The position numbers and the translations under genes are program-made. The notes under the pieces were generated by a model that saw nothing but the letters and a program-made list of their open reading frames with translations, did no database searches and was not told the DNA's origin. 51,714 bases of DNA, from the NCBI GenBank assembly GCA_029781855.1, contig JAKOVX010000145.1, positions 1 through 51,714 of the forward strand, in the 5' to 3' direction. Positions 1 through 9,359 of the stretch are shown piece after piece. Origin of the DNA: Acidobacteriota bacterium (lineage in GTDB: Bacteria; Acidobacteriota; Blastocatellia; Pyrinomonadales; Pyrinomonadaceae). Positions within the stretch are counted from its first letter, which is position 1, and each line of letters begins with the position of its first letter.

Positions 1-2
1 AC

Positions 3-1085
3 GATGCTGCAGATGCGATCCCGCTTTGGAAATTGATCGAGCGAGCAAGCTCCGACGGAAAGAAGTTAATTCCCGTCGCGATGGGCGATGCCGGCAAATG
101 GACGCGGATACTCGGGCTTTCACACGGAGCGTATCTGACCTACGCCTCGCTCGAATCCGGCTTCGAAACAGCTCCCGGACAGATCACGGTAACCGATCTG
201 CTCGACATCTACCGAGCCAAAGAGCTAAATTCCGATACGACGGTTTTTGCCGTCCTTGGTGATCCGATCGCCCAATCGCTGTCGCCGTATATGCACAACC
301 CAGCATTGGTCGCGACCGGAATGAATTCAGTTTTTCTGCCGCTTCTGGTCAAGGATATCGGAAATTTCTTCCGACGGATGGTCCGGAAGGAGAGCCGCGA
401 GGTCGAGCTGAATTTCGGCGGATTCTCGGTCACGATGCCGCATAAACAGTCGATCATGCCGTTTCTCGACGCGATCGACCCGACGGCCGCGGTTATTGGA
501 GCGGTGAACACCGTCAAGATCGAAAATGACAAACTGACCGGGTTTAACACCGATGCTCCCGGATTCATTACGCCGCTGAAGGCGAAATTCGGCGATCTCC
601 ACGGGTCCAACGTCGCTGTATTTGGAGCCGGCGGTGCTGCCCGGGCGGTAGTTTATGCTCTGAAACAGGAAAGAGCGGACATTACCATCTATGCCCGCGA
701 CGGCCGAAGGGCGAAACAACTTGCCGATGAGTTCGAGGTCAATTCGGCAGCGATCTCCGAAGTCGAAGACGGTGTAAGGCTGGCCGATCGCCACGACATT
801 GTGGTTGACGCGACACCGCTCGGGATGAGAGGCCCGCACGAGAGCGAGACACTTTTTTCGGCCGAACAACTCGCTGGTGTAAAATTTGTCTTTGACCTTG
901 TGACAAAGGCAACAGATACGCCGATCATTCGCGAAGCCAAATTAGCAGGCGTGCCGACATTGGGCGGAATCGAGATGCTCATCGCTCAGGGAATGAGGCA
1001 GTTTGAGATATGGACGGGTAATGCCGCACCCGAGGAAACAATGCGAAGGGCGGCATTCGCACGCTTTGAGTATTTGAGGAAATGA
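3..1085 (+). CDS. aroDE: Bifunctional 3-dehydroquinate dehydratase / shikimate dehydrogenase (AroD-AroE fusion), 5' partial
   Basis: The reading frame is open from base 3, so the start lies outside the window. The first ~65 visible residues match the end of type I dehydroquinase (KLIPVAMGDAGKWTRILGLS, then a TYASL motif). They continue without a stop into a complete shikimate dehydrogenase: substrate-binding SLSPYMHN, TMPHK with the catalytic-type lysine, an NTDAPGF motif, the NADP-binding GAGGAARAV loop, and an AQGMRQFEIWTG C-terminus. The fused protein would carry out two consecutive shikimate-pathway steps in the cytoplasm: 3-dehydroquinate to 3-dehydroshikimate to shikimate. Such fusions are known in plants and some bacterial lineages. 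The stop overlaps the next gene by 4 bases (ATGA), which suggests translational coupling. The AroE half is certain; the AroD assignment rests on its C-terminal part only. Confidence 0.93.
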   Translation, partial: DAADAIPLWKLIERASSDGKKLIPVAMGDAGKWTRILGLSHGAYLTYASLESGFETAPGQITVTDLLDIYRAKELNSDTTVFAVLGDPIAQSLSPYMHNPALVATGMNSVFLPLLVKDIGNFFRRMVRKESREVELNFGGFSVTMPHKQSIMPFLDAIDPTAAVIGAVNTVKIENDKLTGFNTDAPGFITPLKAKFGDLHGSNVAVFGAGGAARAVVYALKQERADITIYARDGRRAKQLADEFEVNSAAISEVEDGVRLADRHDIVVDATPLGMRGPHESETLFSAEQLAGVKFVFDLVTKATDTPIIREAKLAGVPTLGGIEMLIAQGMRQFEIWTGNAAPEETMRRAAFARFEYLRK

Positions 1086-1801
1086 CGGCTGAATCACTAA
1101 ATTGCCCTAATTGCGGTGCGGGCGTCGCGAGCGACAGCACGCAATGCGAGTTTTGCAAGACGCGTTTGAAGACGATGGCGTGCCCGTCGTGTCTCGGGCT
1201 GATGTTCATCGGGACCCAATTTTGCGGGCATTGCGGTGCGAAAACGGTCCAGGCGAGTTCCGAAGTCACTGAAAACCTCGGCGACTGCCCGCGATGCCGC
1301 GTCCCGCTTGAACGCCTTCAAATAGGCACCGTTACTCTACGTGAATGCCAGCGGTGCAATGGAATGTGGTCGGACGTCGAGACGTTCGAGCACCTATGCC
1401 AGACACGAGAGGAGCAGTCGGCGGTTCTCGGTTTCGTAGGTGACAGGAACCTGAAGGTTGAACCGAAGTCTACGATCAGCTATGTGCCGTGTCCGGACTG
1501 TAAGCAGCTGATGAACCGGAGTAATTTCGCCCGAGCATCCGGCATTATCATCGATACCTGTAAGAAACATGGTGCCTGGTTCGATGCCAACGAGCTGCCG
1601 GCGATCGTTGAGTTCATCCTGAAGGGCGGCATGGAGATCGCCCGTGAAAAGGAAAAGATCGAACTGCGCGACGAGCGAGACCGTTTGCGCGACGAACAAA
1701 ACAGGCAGGCGGCGTTCGAGCGCAGGTTCGGTTCGAAAAATGCATTTTTGGACGGCGATCAGGCTGGCATCCTGAGTTTTGTGCGCAAGCTATTCGACTA
1801 A
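1082..1801 (+). CDS. Multi-zinc-ribbon protein with zf-TFIIB-type domains
   Basis: A 239-residue soluble protein with successive CxxC pairs. C8/C11-C22/C25 and C34/C37-C48/C51 look like double zinc ribbons. C69/C72-C89/C92 ends in RCNGMWSD, typical of the zf-TFIIB family, and a second zf-TFIIB-like unit (VPCPDCKQLMN ... CKKHGAWFDANE) follows near residues 135-175. The C-terminus (~185-220) is a highly charged helix rich in E, R and K, ending in a short hydrophobic segment. Its function is unknown; the ribbons could bind nucleic acid or protein, but nothing here shows which. It overlaps aroDE by 4 bases and is followed directly by the adenylyltransferase gene, so the three are probably co-transcribed. 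Confidence 0.85.
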   Translation: MTAESLNCPNCGAGVASDSTQCEFCKTRLKTMACPSCLGLMFIGTQFCGHCGAKTVQASSEVTENLGDCPRCRVPLERLQIGTVTLRECQRCNGMWSDVETFEHLCQTREEQSAVLGFVGDRNLKVEPKSTISYVPCPDCKQLMNRSNFARASGIIIDTCKKHGAWFDANELPAIVEFILKGGMEIAREKEKIELRDERDRLRDEQNRQAAFERRFGSKNAFLDGDQAGILSFVRKLFD

Positions 1802-2821
1802 ATGAACGAACGATACAGTCGACAAATATTGTTTCCCGAGATCGGAAAAAGCGGCCAGGAAAAGCTGCTTGCGTCAAGAGTGCTGATCGTTGGATGCGGC
1901 GCACTCGGGGCATCGCACGCCGAGATGCTTGCCCGGGCCGGCGTCGGCAAGCTTCGGATAGTAGACCGGGACTTTGTTGAGTTCACCAATCTCCAGCGGC
2001 AGACGTTGTTTAAGGAAAGCGACGCCGTTGATCGACTACCAAAGGCGATCGCCGCGAAAACTCGCATTTCCGAGATCAACTCCGACATCGAGGTCGATGC
2101 GATAGTAGCCGACGTAAACTATTCGAACGTCGAGCAATTTATCGACGGCTGCGATCTGGTCATCGACGGCACAGACAATTTTCAGGTCCGCTACCTGCTC
2201 AACGACGCTTGCGTGAAACTAGGCAAGAAATGGATCTACGGAGCGGCTGTGTCGAGCTACGGCACGACGATGACGATAATTCCGGGCGAGACGCCGTGCC
2301 TGCGGTGCATCTTCGACGAGATGCCGGATGCGGGCTCGTCGCCGACCTGTGATACCGCGGGAGTGATTATGCCGATCATTGCCACCGTCTCGGCTGTGCA
2401 GGTGGCAGAGGCGTTGAAAATACTCGTCGGCGATACTGGATCACTGCACGGTTCGCTGATGCAGTTCGACATTTGGGCGAACGACCGCCAACGGATCAAG
2501 CTTGGAGAACCGAACGCCGATTGCAAGACCTGCGGACAGAAGATCTTCGAATATCTCGACGCTGACAACGCCGAATTCTCCGCCGTACTCTGCGGCCGCA
2601 ACGCCGTTCAGATCGCACCGCAAAGGGTAGCCCGGCTCGATCTGGAGGAGCTCGCCGATCGGCTTCGATCTCTGGTTTCGGTGAAGGTGAACGAATATCT
2701 CCTCCGATTTGAAACGGGCGATCTCGAAATGACCGTCTTTCTTGACGGCCGGGCAATCATTCGCGGAACGGAAGACACGTCGACGGCACGGGGATTTTAT
2801 GCAAAATATGTTGGTAATTAA
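1802..2821 (+). CDS. ThiF/MoeB/HesA-family E1-like adenylyltransferase
   Basis: A 339-residue E1-like enzyme that would adenylate the C-terminal glycine of a ThiS/MoaD-like sulfur carrier with ATP. Visible features are the nucleotide-binding loop VLIVGCGALGA (residues 27-37), D54, N63/R66 and K81 in the expected ATP-binding positions, and a DGTDN motif (122-126). Two zinc-binding CxxC pairs (C166/C169 and C241/C244) and a candidate catalytic cysteine in SPTCDTAGVIMP (C183) are also present. The C-terminal ~75 residues are not a rhodanese domain but resemble the small extra domain found on some Firmicute-type ThiF proteins (NEYLLRFETGDLEMTVF, DGRAIIRGT). No carrier protein gene is adjacent, so thiamine versus molybdopterin use cannot be decided. 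The ATG follows the previous stop without a gap. Confidence 0.9.
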   Translation: MNERYSRQILFPEIGKSGQEKLLASRVLIVGCGALGASHAEMLARAGVGKLRIVDRDFVEFTNLQRQTLFKESDAVDRLPKAIAAKTRISEINSDIEVDAIVADVNYSNVEQFIDGCDLVIDGTDNFQVRYLLNDACVKLGKKWIYGAAVSSYGTTMTIIPGETPCLRCIFDEMPDAGSSPTCDTAGVIMPIIATVSAVQVAEALKILVGDTGSLHGSLMQFDIWANDRQRIKLGEPNADCKTCGQKIFEYLDADNAEFSAVLCGRNAVQIAPQRVARLDLEELADRLRSLVSVKVNEYLLRFETGDLEMTVFLDGRAIIRGTEDTSTARGFYAKYVGN

Positions 2822-3428
2822 GTCATCGATCGGATCGTATTTGGCAACTCTCCTATTAGCCGTGCTGTGTTCATCGATCCGAGTGGATGCGCAAGAGAAC
2901 AAATTCAAGTATCTAACGATCGACGGCAATCGTGTCACAACCGAGAACACCGTTAAATTTGTTATCCGCATCGATCCTAAATTTAACTTCCTCGGCGAAC
3001 TTGACCATCAGCCGCTTTACGGCGAAAAGAAGTTCAACGTGTCGTTCGCGGCATTTTCCCGAGGGCAAGGTCTCGCAATGATCCACGCGGAAATGCACAC
3101 TGATGGCTCCGGGGGTTTGGATTATAGTGATCTTAAGCCGGCGAAACTGAACGGTCTGAAATTCAATACTCGTGACCAATGTGCGACGGCTGAGGACGAT
3201 GAGGAATTAGCGTCCAACCCGGAGATCAAACTTGTCCGCGATGCAGGGTTCGAGCTTTCGACGCCATTTTTTATCCGGCAGTTTTTCGCTACGTCGCTCG
3301 ACGGGAAATCGGAATTAGTTATTAGTTACGGTCGACGCGTCGCAGATTGCTCGGCTATCTCCAAAGGGTTCAAGAACCAGATCGATCAGGAGATCAAACG
3401 CACGATCAGTGTAAAAATGAAAGACTAA
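2799..3428 (+). CDS. Exported protein of unknown function
   Basis: A 209-residue protein whose chosen start (ATG at 2799) gives a good signal peptide: a short basic N-terminus, the hydrophobic stretch SYLATLLLAVLCSS, and a likely cleavage after VDA (VDA-QEN, about residue 31). A longer in-frame start at 2742 would put charged residues ahead of the signal and is less likely. The mature part is mixed alpha/beta, with a cysteine in DQCATAEDDEE and another near the C-terminus (RRVADCSAIS), which could form a disulfide in the periplasm. No family was recognised. It overlaps the end of the adenylyltransferase gene by 23 bases. Confidence 0.75.
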   Translation: MQNMLVIKSSIGSYLATLLLAVLCSSIRVDAQENKFKYLTIDGNRVTTENTVKFVIRIDPKFNFLGELDHQPLYGEKKFNVSFAAFSRGQGLAMIHAEMHTDGSGGLDYSDLKPAKLNGLKFNTRDQCATAEDDEELASNPEIKLVRDAGFELSTPFFIRQFFATSLDGKSELVISYGRRVADCSAISKGFKNQIDQEIKRTISVKMKD

Positions 3429-3463
3429 ATGAGTATTCTTCCTATTTTCGTATACAACTCTAA

Positions 3464-4801
3464 ATGACGGAAAGACCAAAAGTGGCTATTGTGGGCGGTG
3501 GATTCGGCGGGCTTTGGGCTGCGCAGGCGCTCGCGAAAATGCCGGTCGATGTCACGTTGATCGATCGCAAGAACCACCATGTCTTTCAGCCGCTGCTTTA
3601 TCAGGTGGCGACGGCGGTGCTGTCACCCGGCGAGATCGCCCAGCCGATCCGACGAATTCTTCATCGCAACAAGAACACCGAGGTCATTCTCGGCGAGGTC
3701 GTTGGATTCGATAAGGAAAAGCGTCTCGTAAAGCTCTCAGGCGGCGAAGAGGTCGGTTACGACTACATGGTCGTTGCGGCGGGAGCTCGTCATTCGTATT
3801 TTGGCCATGACGAATGGGAAGCTGAGGCTCCCGGCCTCAAAACGCTGGAGGACGCCGTGGAGATCCGCCGCCGTGTTCTGATGGCATTCGAGCTTGCCGA
3901 ACGTGAGGCGTATCTAACCGGCGTTAAAAAGCCGTTGAATTTCGTTATCATCGGCGGCGGCCCGACTGGTGTTGAGCTTGCCGGTGCGATAGCAGATATC
4001 GCCCGTAAGGCCCTCGCCAAGGATTTCATGGCGATCGATACCACATCGGCCCGAGTTGTGCTTTTCGAGGGCTCCGACCGCGTACTTGGCACATTTGCGA
4101 GCGACCTTTCTGAAAGCGCTAAGAAGCAGCTCGAGGACCTCGGGGTCGAGGTTCGTCTGAACAGTTTCGTGACCGATGTCGAAGAAGGCCGCGTCAAGGT
4201 CGGTGATGAGTGGGTCGACTGCGACGTCGTCCTCTGGGCGACCGGCGTTGCGGCATCGCCGCTCGGAAAGGCCCTCGGTGTTGAAACTGACCGAGCCGGA
4301 CGTGTCCGGGTCGAACGTGACCTTTCTATTCCCGGTAACAAGGATATTTTCGTGATCGGCGACATGGTTTCGCTCCTGCAGGAGAACGGCGAGCCCGTTC
4401 CGGGTGTTTCGCCGGCTGCTATGCAGATGGGAGAGGCAACCGCTGCGAACATTCGTCGGGACCTCAAGGGCGAGCCGCGAGTAAAATTCACTTATGTAAA
4501 TAAAGGCACGATGGCGACGATCGGACGCAGCAAAGCTATCGCCGAGCTCGGTTCGCTGAAATTCAAGGGTTTCATCGCCTGGCTCATGTGGCTGTTCCTG
4601 CACGTCTTTTTCCTTATCGGGTTCCGCAACCGCTTTGCCGTGATGTTTGACTGGTTTTGGGCATATCTGACACGCGAGCGAAGCGCACGGCTGATCACGG
4701 GCGATGCAGGTGAAATGCCCGTAACCTTGTCGCAATCGTCTTCAACGCCGGATCCAAAACCGGCCCGAAAGCCGAAATCCGGCAAAGGAAAAGTCCGATA
4801 G
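3464..4801 (+). CDS. ndh: Type II NADH:quinone oxidoreductase (NDH-2)
   Basis: A 445-residue flavoprotein that would oxidise NADH and reduce membrane quinone without pumping protons. The FAD-binding loop is IVGGGFGGLWAA (residues 9-20) and the NADH-binding loop is IIGGGPTGVELAG (around 160-172). A second FAD-contact region reads KDIFVIGDM, and PAAMQMGEATAANI matches the quinone-site region of the family. The C-terminus has the hydrophobic/amphipathic membrane anchor of NDH-2 (FIAWLMWLFLHVFFLIGFRN) and then a basic tail rich in P and K. Length and order of motifs fit the family. This is the dehydrogenase side of a respiratory chain that the hydrogenase further along could also feed. Confidence 0.93.
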   Translation: MTERPKVAIVGGGFGGLWAAQALAKMPVDVTLIDRKNHHVFQPLLYQVATAVLSPGEIAQPIRRILHRNKNTEVILGEVVGFDKEKRLVKLSGGEEVGYDYMVVAAGARHSYFGHDEWEAEAPGLKTLEDAVEIRRRVLMAFELAEREAYLTGVKKPLNFVIIGGGPTGVELAGAIADIARKALAKDFMAIDTTSARVVLFEGSDRVLGTFASDLSESAKKQLEDLGVEVRLNSFVTDVEEGRVKVGDEWVDCDVVLWATGVAASPLGKALGVETDRAGRVRVERDLSIPGNKDIFVIGDMVSLLQENGEPVPGVSPAAMQMGEATAANIRRDLKGEPRVKFTYVNKGTMATIGRSKAIAELGSLKFKGFIAWLMWLFLHVFFLIGFRNRFAVMFDWFWAYLTRERSARLITGDAGEMPVTLSQSSSTPDPKPARKPKSGKGKVR

Positions 4802-4926
4802 CTCCGCCGAGTCATTGCCAACTCACCGTGAAGAATTCTGATTTCTCAGATCCCGACAAAAGCTTTCGCCGCAAATTTTGTTATCATAGGGCGAACAAAT
4901 TTCTAGAATTGCCCAGTCGATAATAA

Positions 4927-7086
4927 ATGAACAAACTCGCGTCCATCCTCTTTTTGCTCTTTACATTTACAGTCATCGTTAACGCCGGAGATCCGGTCGT
5001 CTGGTCGGTGAATTCCAAGTCCGATGTCCTTAAAGGTGAGGCCCACAGCGTTTCCATCGACGACACCGGAGCGATAACACTCGGCCCAAAATTGGCCGAG
5101 GTTTACCGAACTGAGCAGTCCTATGTTTGGGCGAGCGTAGCCGACTCGGGTGGCAATATCTATCTTGGGACGGGTGGCGACGGAAAGATATTCAAGGTCG
5201 ACCCATCGGGTAAAGGTGCTCTTTTTGCTGACCTGACCGAGATGAATGTAACCGCTCTCGCCGTCGCGGCAAACGGCACGCTTTTCGCCGCAACCTCGCC
5301 GGACGGTAAGGTTTACCGCATTACTTCCGCAGGAAAGGCAGAGGTCTATTTCGACCCGAAGGAAAAGTACATCTGGTCGCTGGCCGCAATGCCGGACGGC
5401 TCGCTCGCCGTCGGATGCGGTGACTCGGGCAAGATCTACAAAGTGAAGAATGCGAATGCGGCGCCGGAAAGTTCGCTTTTGTTCGATTCGAGCGAGACGC
5501 ATATTATTTCGCTCGTTACGGACAAGATCGGGAACCTTTATGCCGGTTCGGATTCGAGCGGGATCGTTTATCGAATCACGCCGGACGGGAAGCCGTTCGC
5601 GTTGCTCGACTCGCCTCTTCGTGAGATCCATAGCCTGGTCGTCGGTCCCGACAATTCAGTTTATGCTCTGGCATTGGGCGATTCCGCGTCTGCGACCAAG
5701 GCCGCCGATACCACCGCGGCAACTCCGGCCGCCGACAACAAACCGGTCACCGCCGATAAACCCAATCCGCTGACGCCCGAGACCCCTGCAAAGAGCCGTT
5801 ACGACCTTTCGGCTGCAAAATCAGCCGTTTATCGTATTACACCGGATGGCGGAAACGATATCATTTGGGCGTCCGGTTCGGTCATCGGATTCTCGCTTTT
5901 CGCTCAGCCAAATGCGAGCGGGGTCCTGTTGGGCACGTCCGACAAGGGCCGGATATATGGCGTAACGAATGAAGGCCGCGAAACCCTCGTGGTCCAGACC
6001 GATGCCAATCAGATCTCGACGATGATCGCGAGCGGTTCGGGCGTTTTGGCGACCTCCAGCAATCCTGGTTCGCTATATCGGATAGGATCCGAGACGTCTG
6101 GTCAGGGAACGTACGAGTCTGCGGTTCTCGATGCCAAGACAACAGCGTCTTGGGGACGCATTTGGTGGCGTTCCACAGGGAATGTAACGATCCAGACCCG
6201 GAGCGGCAATACGGACAAACCCGATGCGACCTGGAGCGATTGGAGCACGGCTCTCACCGATCCGCGGGGAGCACAGATCGCAAGTCCGAGCGCGATGCAC
6301 TTTCAATGGCGAGCGACCCTGAAGCCCGGCCCGGCAATTTCGAGATTGACCGAGGTAAATACTTCTTTTGTCGCGCGAAACATCGCTCCCGAGGTCCTGT
6401 CGGTTCAGGTGCTGCCGACCAATGTTGGCCTTTTGCCCAATCCGCCGCAACAGGTCGACCCAAATATTGAACTTTCTGGAATGGATCCGGCACAGTTCGG
6501 CATCCCGAATGCTGTGGTCGTCCCCAGGCGAGTATTCCAACGCGGAGCGACCTCGCTCCAGTGGACGGCCGAGGACCGAAACGGCGACAAATTGGTCTAC
6601 GACATTTATTACCGCGAGTTGGGCGATTCGGCGTTCAAGCTGCTTCGTGCCGACCTGACCGACACGTTTCTGGCGATAGACGGACAGGCGTTGGCGGACG
6701 GGCGGTATGTTTTCAAGGTCGTGGCAAAAGATTCTCCGTCGAATCCCGCCTCGCTGGCATTGTCGGGCGAGCGTTTGACCGAGCCGGTCGATATTGACAA
6801 CACGCCGCCGATCGTAACAGCGGTAGGAACGCCGCAGATCAACGGAGATCGCGCGAAATTCGTATTTGACGCGAAGGACGCATCGAGCTATCTCACGCGG
6901 GCGGAATACAGTGTAAATGGTGGTCCGTGGATGCCTATCTATGCAGATGACGGTCTTTCCGATGGACCAACTGAACGTTACACGGTCGAGATATCGGTCA
7001 AAACGCCCGGCGAATATGACGTCACGATTCGCGTTTACGACGTTAACGCAAACTCCGGGAACGCCCGTTCAGTTTTTCGCCGGTAA
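4927..7086 (+). CDS. Secreted beta-propeller protein with C-terminal Ig/FnIII-like region
   Basis: A 719-residue protein with a signal peptide (hydrophobic segment LASILFLLFTFTVIVNA, cleavage likely before GDPVVW). Residues ~55-400 contain repeated blades of the type GNLYAGSDSSGIVYRI, GTLFAATSPDGKVYRI and GSLAVGCGDSGKIYKV, as in NHL/SMP-30-like propellers. A low-complexity linker of A, T, P and K (about residues 255-285) interrupts the propeller. The C-terminal ~250 residues contain beta-rich segments, with YDIYYRELGDSAFKLL and DNTPPIVTAVGTP resembling fibronectin-III or bacterial Ig-like modules. No catalytic motif is visible; binding of a surface ligand or sensing is possible. The 125-base gap before it shows no terminator. 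Confidence 0.8.
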   Translation: MNKLASILFLLFTFTVIVNAGDPVVWSVNSKSDVLKGEAHSVSIDDTGAITLGPKLAEVYRTEQSYVWASVADSGGNIYLGTGGDGKIFKVDPSGKGALFADLTEMNVTALAVAANGTLFAATSPDGKVYRITSAGKAEVYFDPKEKYIWSLAAMPDGSLAVGCGDSGKIYKVKNANAAPESSLLFDSSETHIISLVTDKIGNLYAGSDSSGIVYRITPDGKPFALLDSPLREIHSLVVGPDNSVYALALGDSASATKAADTTAATPAADNKPVTADKPNPLTPETPAKSRYDLSAAKSAVYRITPDGGNDIIWASGSVIGFSLFAQPNASGVLLGTSDKGRIYGVTNEGRETLVVQTDANQISTMIASGSGVLATSSNPGSLYRIGSETSGQGTYESAVLDAKTTASWGRIWWRSTGNVTIQTRSGNTDKPDATWSDWSTALTDPRGAQIASPSAMHFQWRATLKPGPAISRLTEVNTSFVARNIAPEVLSVQVLPTNVGLLPNPPQQVDPNIELSGMDPAQFGIPNAVVVPRRVFQRGATSLQWTAEDRNGDKLVYDIYYRELGDSAFKLLRADLTDTFLAIDGQALADGRYVFKVVAKDSPSNPASLALSGERLTEPVDIDNTPPIVTAVGTPQINGDRAKFVFDAKDASSYLTRAEYSVNGGPWMPIYADDGLSDGPTERYTVEISVKTPGEYDVTIRVYDVNANSGNARSVFRR

Positions 7087-7130
7087 ACAAGAACGCCGCG
7101 ATCGGTCGGGCCGACGGATCAGATGAGATT

Positions 7131-7964
7131 ATGCTAGATCAGGATTCTATTATTGTCATCACCGGCGCCGCTTCCGGGATCGGCCGGGCTTTAGCGGTTA
7201 AGTTTGCGCATGAAAAGGTCGCCGGCATCGCAATTTCCGACGTGAACGAAGAAGGTCTAAGCGAAACTGCGGAAATGGTGACGAACCTGAATGTCGCTGT
7301 CACCAAACACCTCATTGATGTTTCAAAACTCGATCAAGTACAGCGGTTCGCGGAAGAGGTCATCGAAAAACACGGGCGCGTCACACACCTGATTAATAAT
7401 GCCGGCGTCGGCCTGATCGGCACATTCGAGCAGATCTCGATCGAGGATTTTGAGTGGCTGATGAGCATCAATTTTTGGGGCGTTGTCTATGGCTGCAAGG
7501 TTTTTCTTCCTTACCTGCGGCAGCAGGATGCGGCTCACATCGTAAATGTTTCGAGTGTTTTTGGTTTCATCGCACCCGAGGAACAGACGGCTTACTGTTC
7601 GTCAAAATTTGCCGTCCGCGGATTTACCGAGAGCCTTCGGCATGAGCTCGCTGGGTCGAACGTCGTCGTATCGGCAGTTCATCCGGGCGGTATAAAGACC
7701 AACATCGCCCGTAATTCGCGGGTCGGCGAGGGCACGCCGGACGAATGGAAGCAGCAAGGTACGAAATTTTTTGACAAGGTTGCTAGAACTTCGCCGGAGA
7801 CGGCTGCGGACGTTATCGTCAGGGGCATCAAGAATGACGATCCGCGGATCCTCATCGGTTCGGATGCCTACGCGATCAGTACGATCTCAAGGATGTTTCC
7901 GAGACGTTATTTGGGTTTGATCGAGCGGATCAGCGGCCACAAGATGAGCCTCCGCAAGAAGTAG
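7131..7964 (+). CDS. Short-chain dehydrogenase/reductase (SDR), classical type
   Basis: A 277-residue NAD(P)-dependent oxidoreductase of the classical SDR family. The cofactor-binding TGAASGIGRA begins at residue 11. The structural NNAG motif (LINNAGVGLIG), the catalytic serine in VNVSSVFG, the YxxxK pair (YCSSK) and the PGGIKT motif are all present. A C-terminal extension rich in basic residues (RRYLGLIERISGHKMSLRKK) could associate with membranes, as in SDRs acting on lipids. The substrate cannot be read from the sequence. The gene ends one base before the stop of the convergent zinc-ribbon gene, leaving no room for a separate terminator. Confidence 0.9.
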   Translation: MLDQDSIIVITGAASGIGRALAVKFAHEKVAGIAISDVNEEGLSETAEMVTNLNVAVTKHLIDVSKLDQVQRFAEEVIEKHGRVTHLINNAGVGLIGTFEQISIEDFEWLMSINFWGVVYGCKVFLPYLRQQDAAHIVNVSSVFGFIAPEEQTAYCSSKFAVRGFTESLRHELAGSNVVVSAVHPGGIKTNIARNSRVGEGTPDEWKQQGTKFFDKVARTSPETAADVIVRGIKNDDPRILIGSDAYAISTISRMFPRRYLGLIERISGHKMSLRKK

Positions 7965-7965
7965 C

Positions 7966-8499
7966 CTATTTCTTCGGCAAGGCCATCGTCTTGCTCTCAC
8001 TGTCCATTTCGAGATGACGAGTTGTATTGTCTGTCACGCTCGGCGGAACGAGATCGCCGGTCTTAAATGTGGATTCGGGCGACACGAATTGCGTTTGCGG
8101 CGGCGGTAACGTGGCATTTGAACCCGGATTCAACGTTGACGGCTGGATCATCGGAGAGTATGCGGGCTGTCTACGCTCCTGACGCCTGAGGGCCAAGTAT
8201 TGAGCTACGCCGGAACCTAACGAGCCAAATCCGGGAATAAGCATCCAAAACCACCAAACCTTGCCACCGGCCATTCCGGTATATCCCAGGACGCACGCAA
8301 TTATCACGAATGCCAGCCCGGTAAACATCTTGGTGATCGCACCTTCGAAACTGACAGGTTTACCTTTCTTGTCGACAATTCTCATGTCGCGCGGAGTTTT
8401 CCCCATCAACGCGTCGGAAACGTTTCCTAGATCGGTGCCGCAGCTTCGGCAGAATTTACCGGTTTCAGGATTTTGCTGACCGCATTTCGGGCAAAACAT
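7966..8499 (-). CDS. Zinc-ribbon membrane protein of unknown function
   Basis: A 177-residue protein starting with a zinc ribbon (MFCPKCGQQNPETGKFCRSC, C3/C6/C17/C20). After a charged linker come two membrane segments (MFTGLAFVIIACVLGYTGM and WWFWMLIPGFGSLGSGVAQYL). The ~80-residue tail is rich in P, S, T and Q and probably disordered. Zinc-ribbon plus transmembrane architectures are frequent in acidobacterial genomes and mostly uncharacterised. It begins two bases after the stop of the upstream methyltransferase gene, so the two are likely co-transcribed. Confidence 0.8.
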   Translation of the reverse strand: MFCPKCGQQNPETGKFCRSCGTDLGNVSDALMGKTPRDMRIVDKKGKPVSFEGAITKMFTGLAFVIIACVLGYTGMAGGKVWWFWMLIPGFGSLGSGVAQYLALRRQERRQPAYSPMIQPSTLNPGSNATLPPPQTQFVSPESTFKTGDLVPPSVTDNTTRHLEMDSESKTMALPKK

Positions 8500-8501
8500 A
8501 A

Positions 8502-9359
8502 TTAATCCTCGCTCTTCGATCTTTGTCTCCGGGCCTCAAAAAGTACTACGCCCGCGGCGACCGATACGTTCAGGGAATCTATTTTTCCATACATCGGTAT
8601 TTTTACCAACACATCACAATTCTCAGCGACCAAGCGGTGAAGTCCGGCACCTTCGCCTCCGAGGACCAGTGCCGACGGACGCGTCCAGTCCCAATCTGTA
8701 TAGCTCATCTCCGAATCCACGCTCGTGCCGACGACCCATATATTCCGCGATTTAAGCTCGTCGATGAAGCGGTTGAGGTTGCCGACCTTCGCGACTTTGA
8801 CGTACTCGATCGCACCTGCGGACGACTTTGCAACGGTGTCCGTCAGGCCGACTGCCCGGCGTTCGGGCAAGATCACGCCGTCCGCACCGGCACATTCGAC
8901 CGCCCGAAGAATCGCGCCCAGATTTCGCGGATCCTCGACACCGTCGAGAACGACGATCAGCGGGTCCGCGGAAGCATCAAGGATTGCGTCCGCGTCGACA
9001 TAGTCTGCCGCAGCCGTAAAGGCCATTACACCCTGATGATTCACCCCTAAATCGAGGTATTTTGCGAAATTATCACGCGGCACACGGCTCCAGGCGATCG
9101 CCCGCGACCGGCACAGATCGATGATCTCAGATAGACGATGCTCGTGGCTCCCATCCGCGATCAGAACCCTATCCACGCGGCGGTTGTCGGCCCGAAGCGC
9201 TTCGAGAACCGGCAGAACGCCAAAGATCATCGATCTGCTGGGCGCCGGCTCCGCGGATCGTTGCTTGCCTTGCGAACGCGGATCAAACGGCCGATCAGCT
9301 TTGCGGTATTCGCGCCTTTCTCTTGGCATTTTGTCCCTGCTTTTCATAATAAATGCCAT
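8502..9359 (-). CDS. rlmB: TrmH/SpoU-family 23S rRNA 2'-O-ribose methyltransferase (RlmB-like)
   Basis: A SPOUT-fold methyltransferase expected to methylate the 2'-OH of a guanosine in 23S rRNA using S-adenosylmethionine. The three SpoU motifs are present: motif 1 DGVEDPRNLGAILRA, motif 2 ALVLGGEGAGL and motif 3 IPMYGKIDSLNVSVAAGVVLFE. An N-terminal substrate-binding domain (SRSMIFGVLPVLEAL ... HQGVMAF) also fits RlmB/TrmH. A basic N-terminal extension of ~40 residues precedes it. The start is uncertain: 9359 overlaps the upstream gene by 16 bases, while an ATG at 9329 has a purine-rich AGGGA four bases upstream. The exact methylation site is inferred from the family. Confidence 0.88.
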   Translation of the reverse strand: MAFIMKSRDKMPRERREYRKADRPFDPRSQGKQRSAEPAPSRSMIFGVLPVLEALRADNRRVDRVLIADGSHEHRLSEIIDLCRSRAIAWSRVPRDNFAKYLDLGVNHQGVMAFTAAADYVDADAILDASADPLIVVLDGVEDPRNLGAILRAVECAGADGVILPERRAVGLTDTVAKSSAGAIEYVKVAKVGNLNRFIDELKSRNIWVVGTSVDSEMSYTDWDWTRPSALVLGGEGAGLHRLVAENCDVLVKIPMYGKIDSLNVSVAAGVVLFEARRQRSKSED

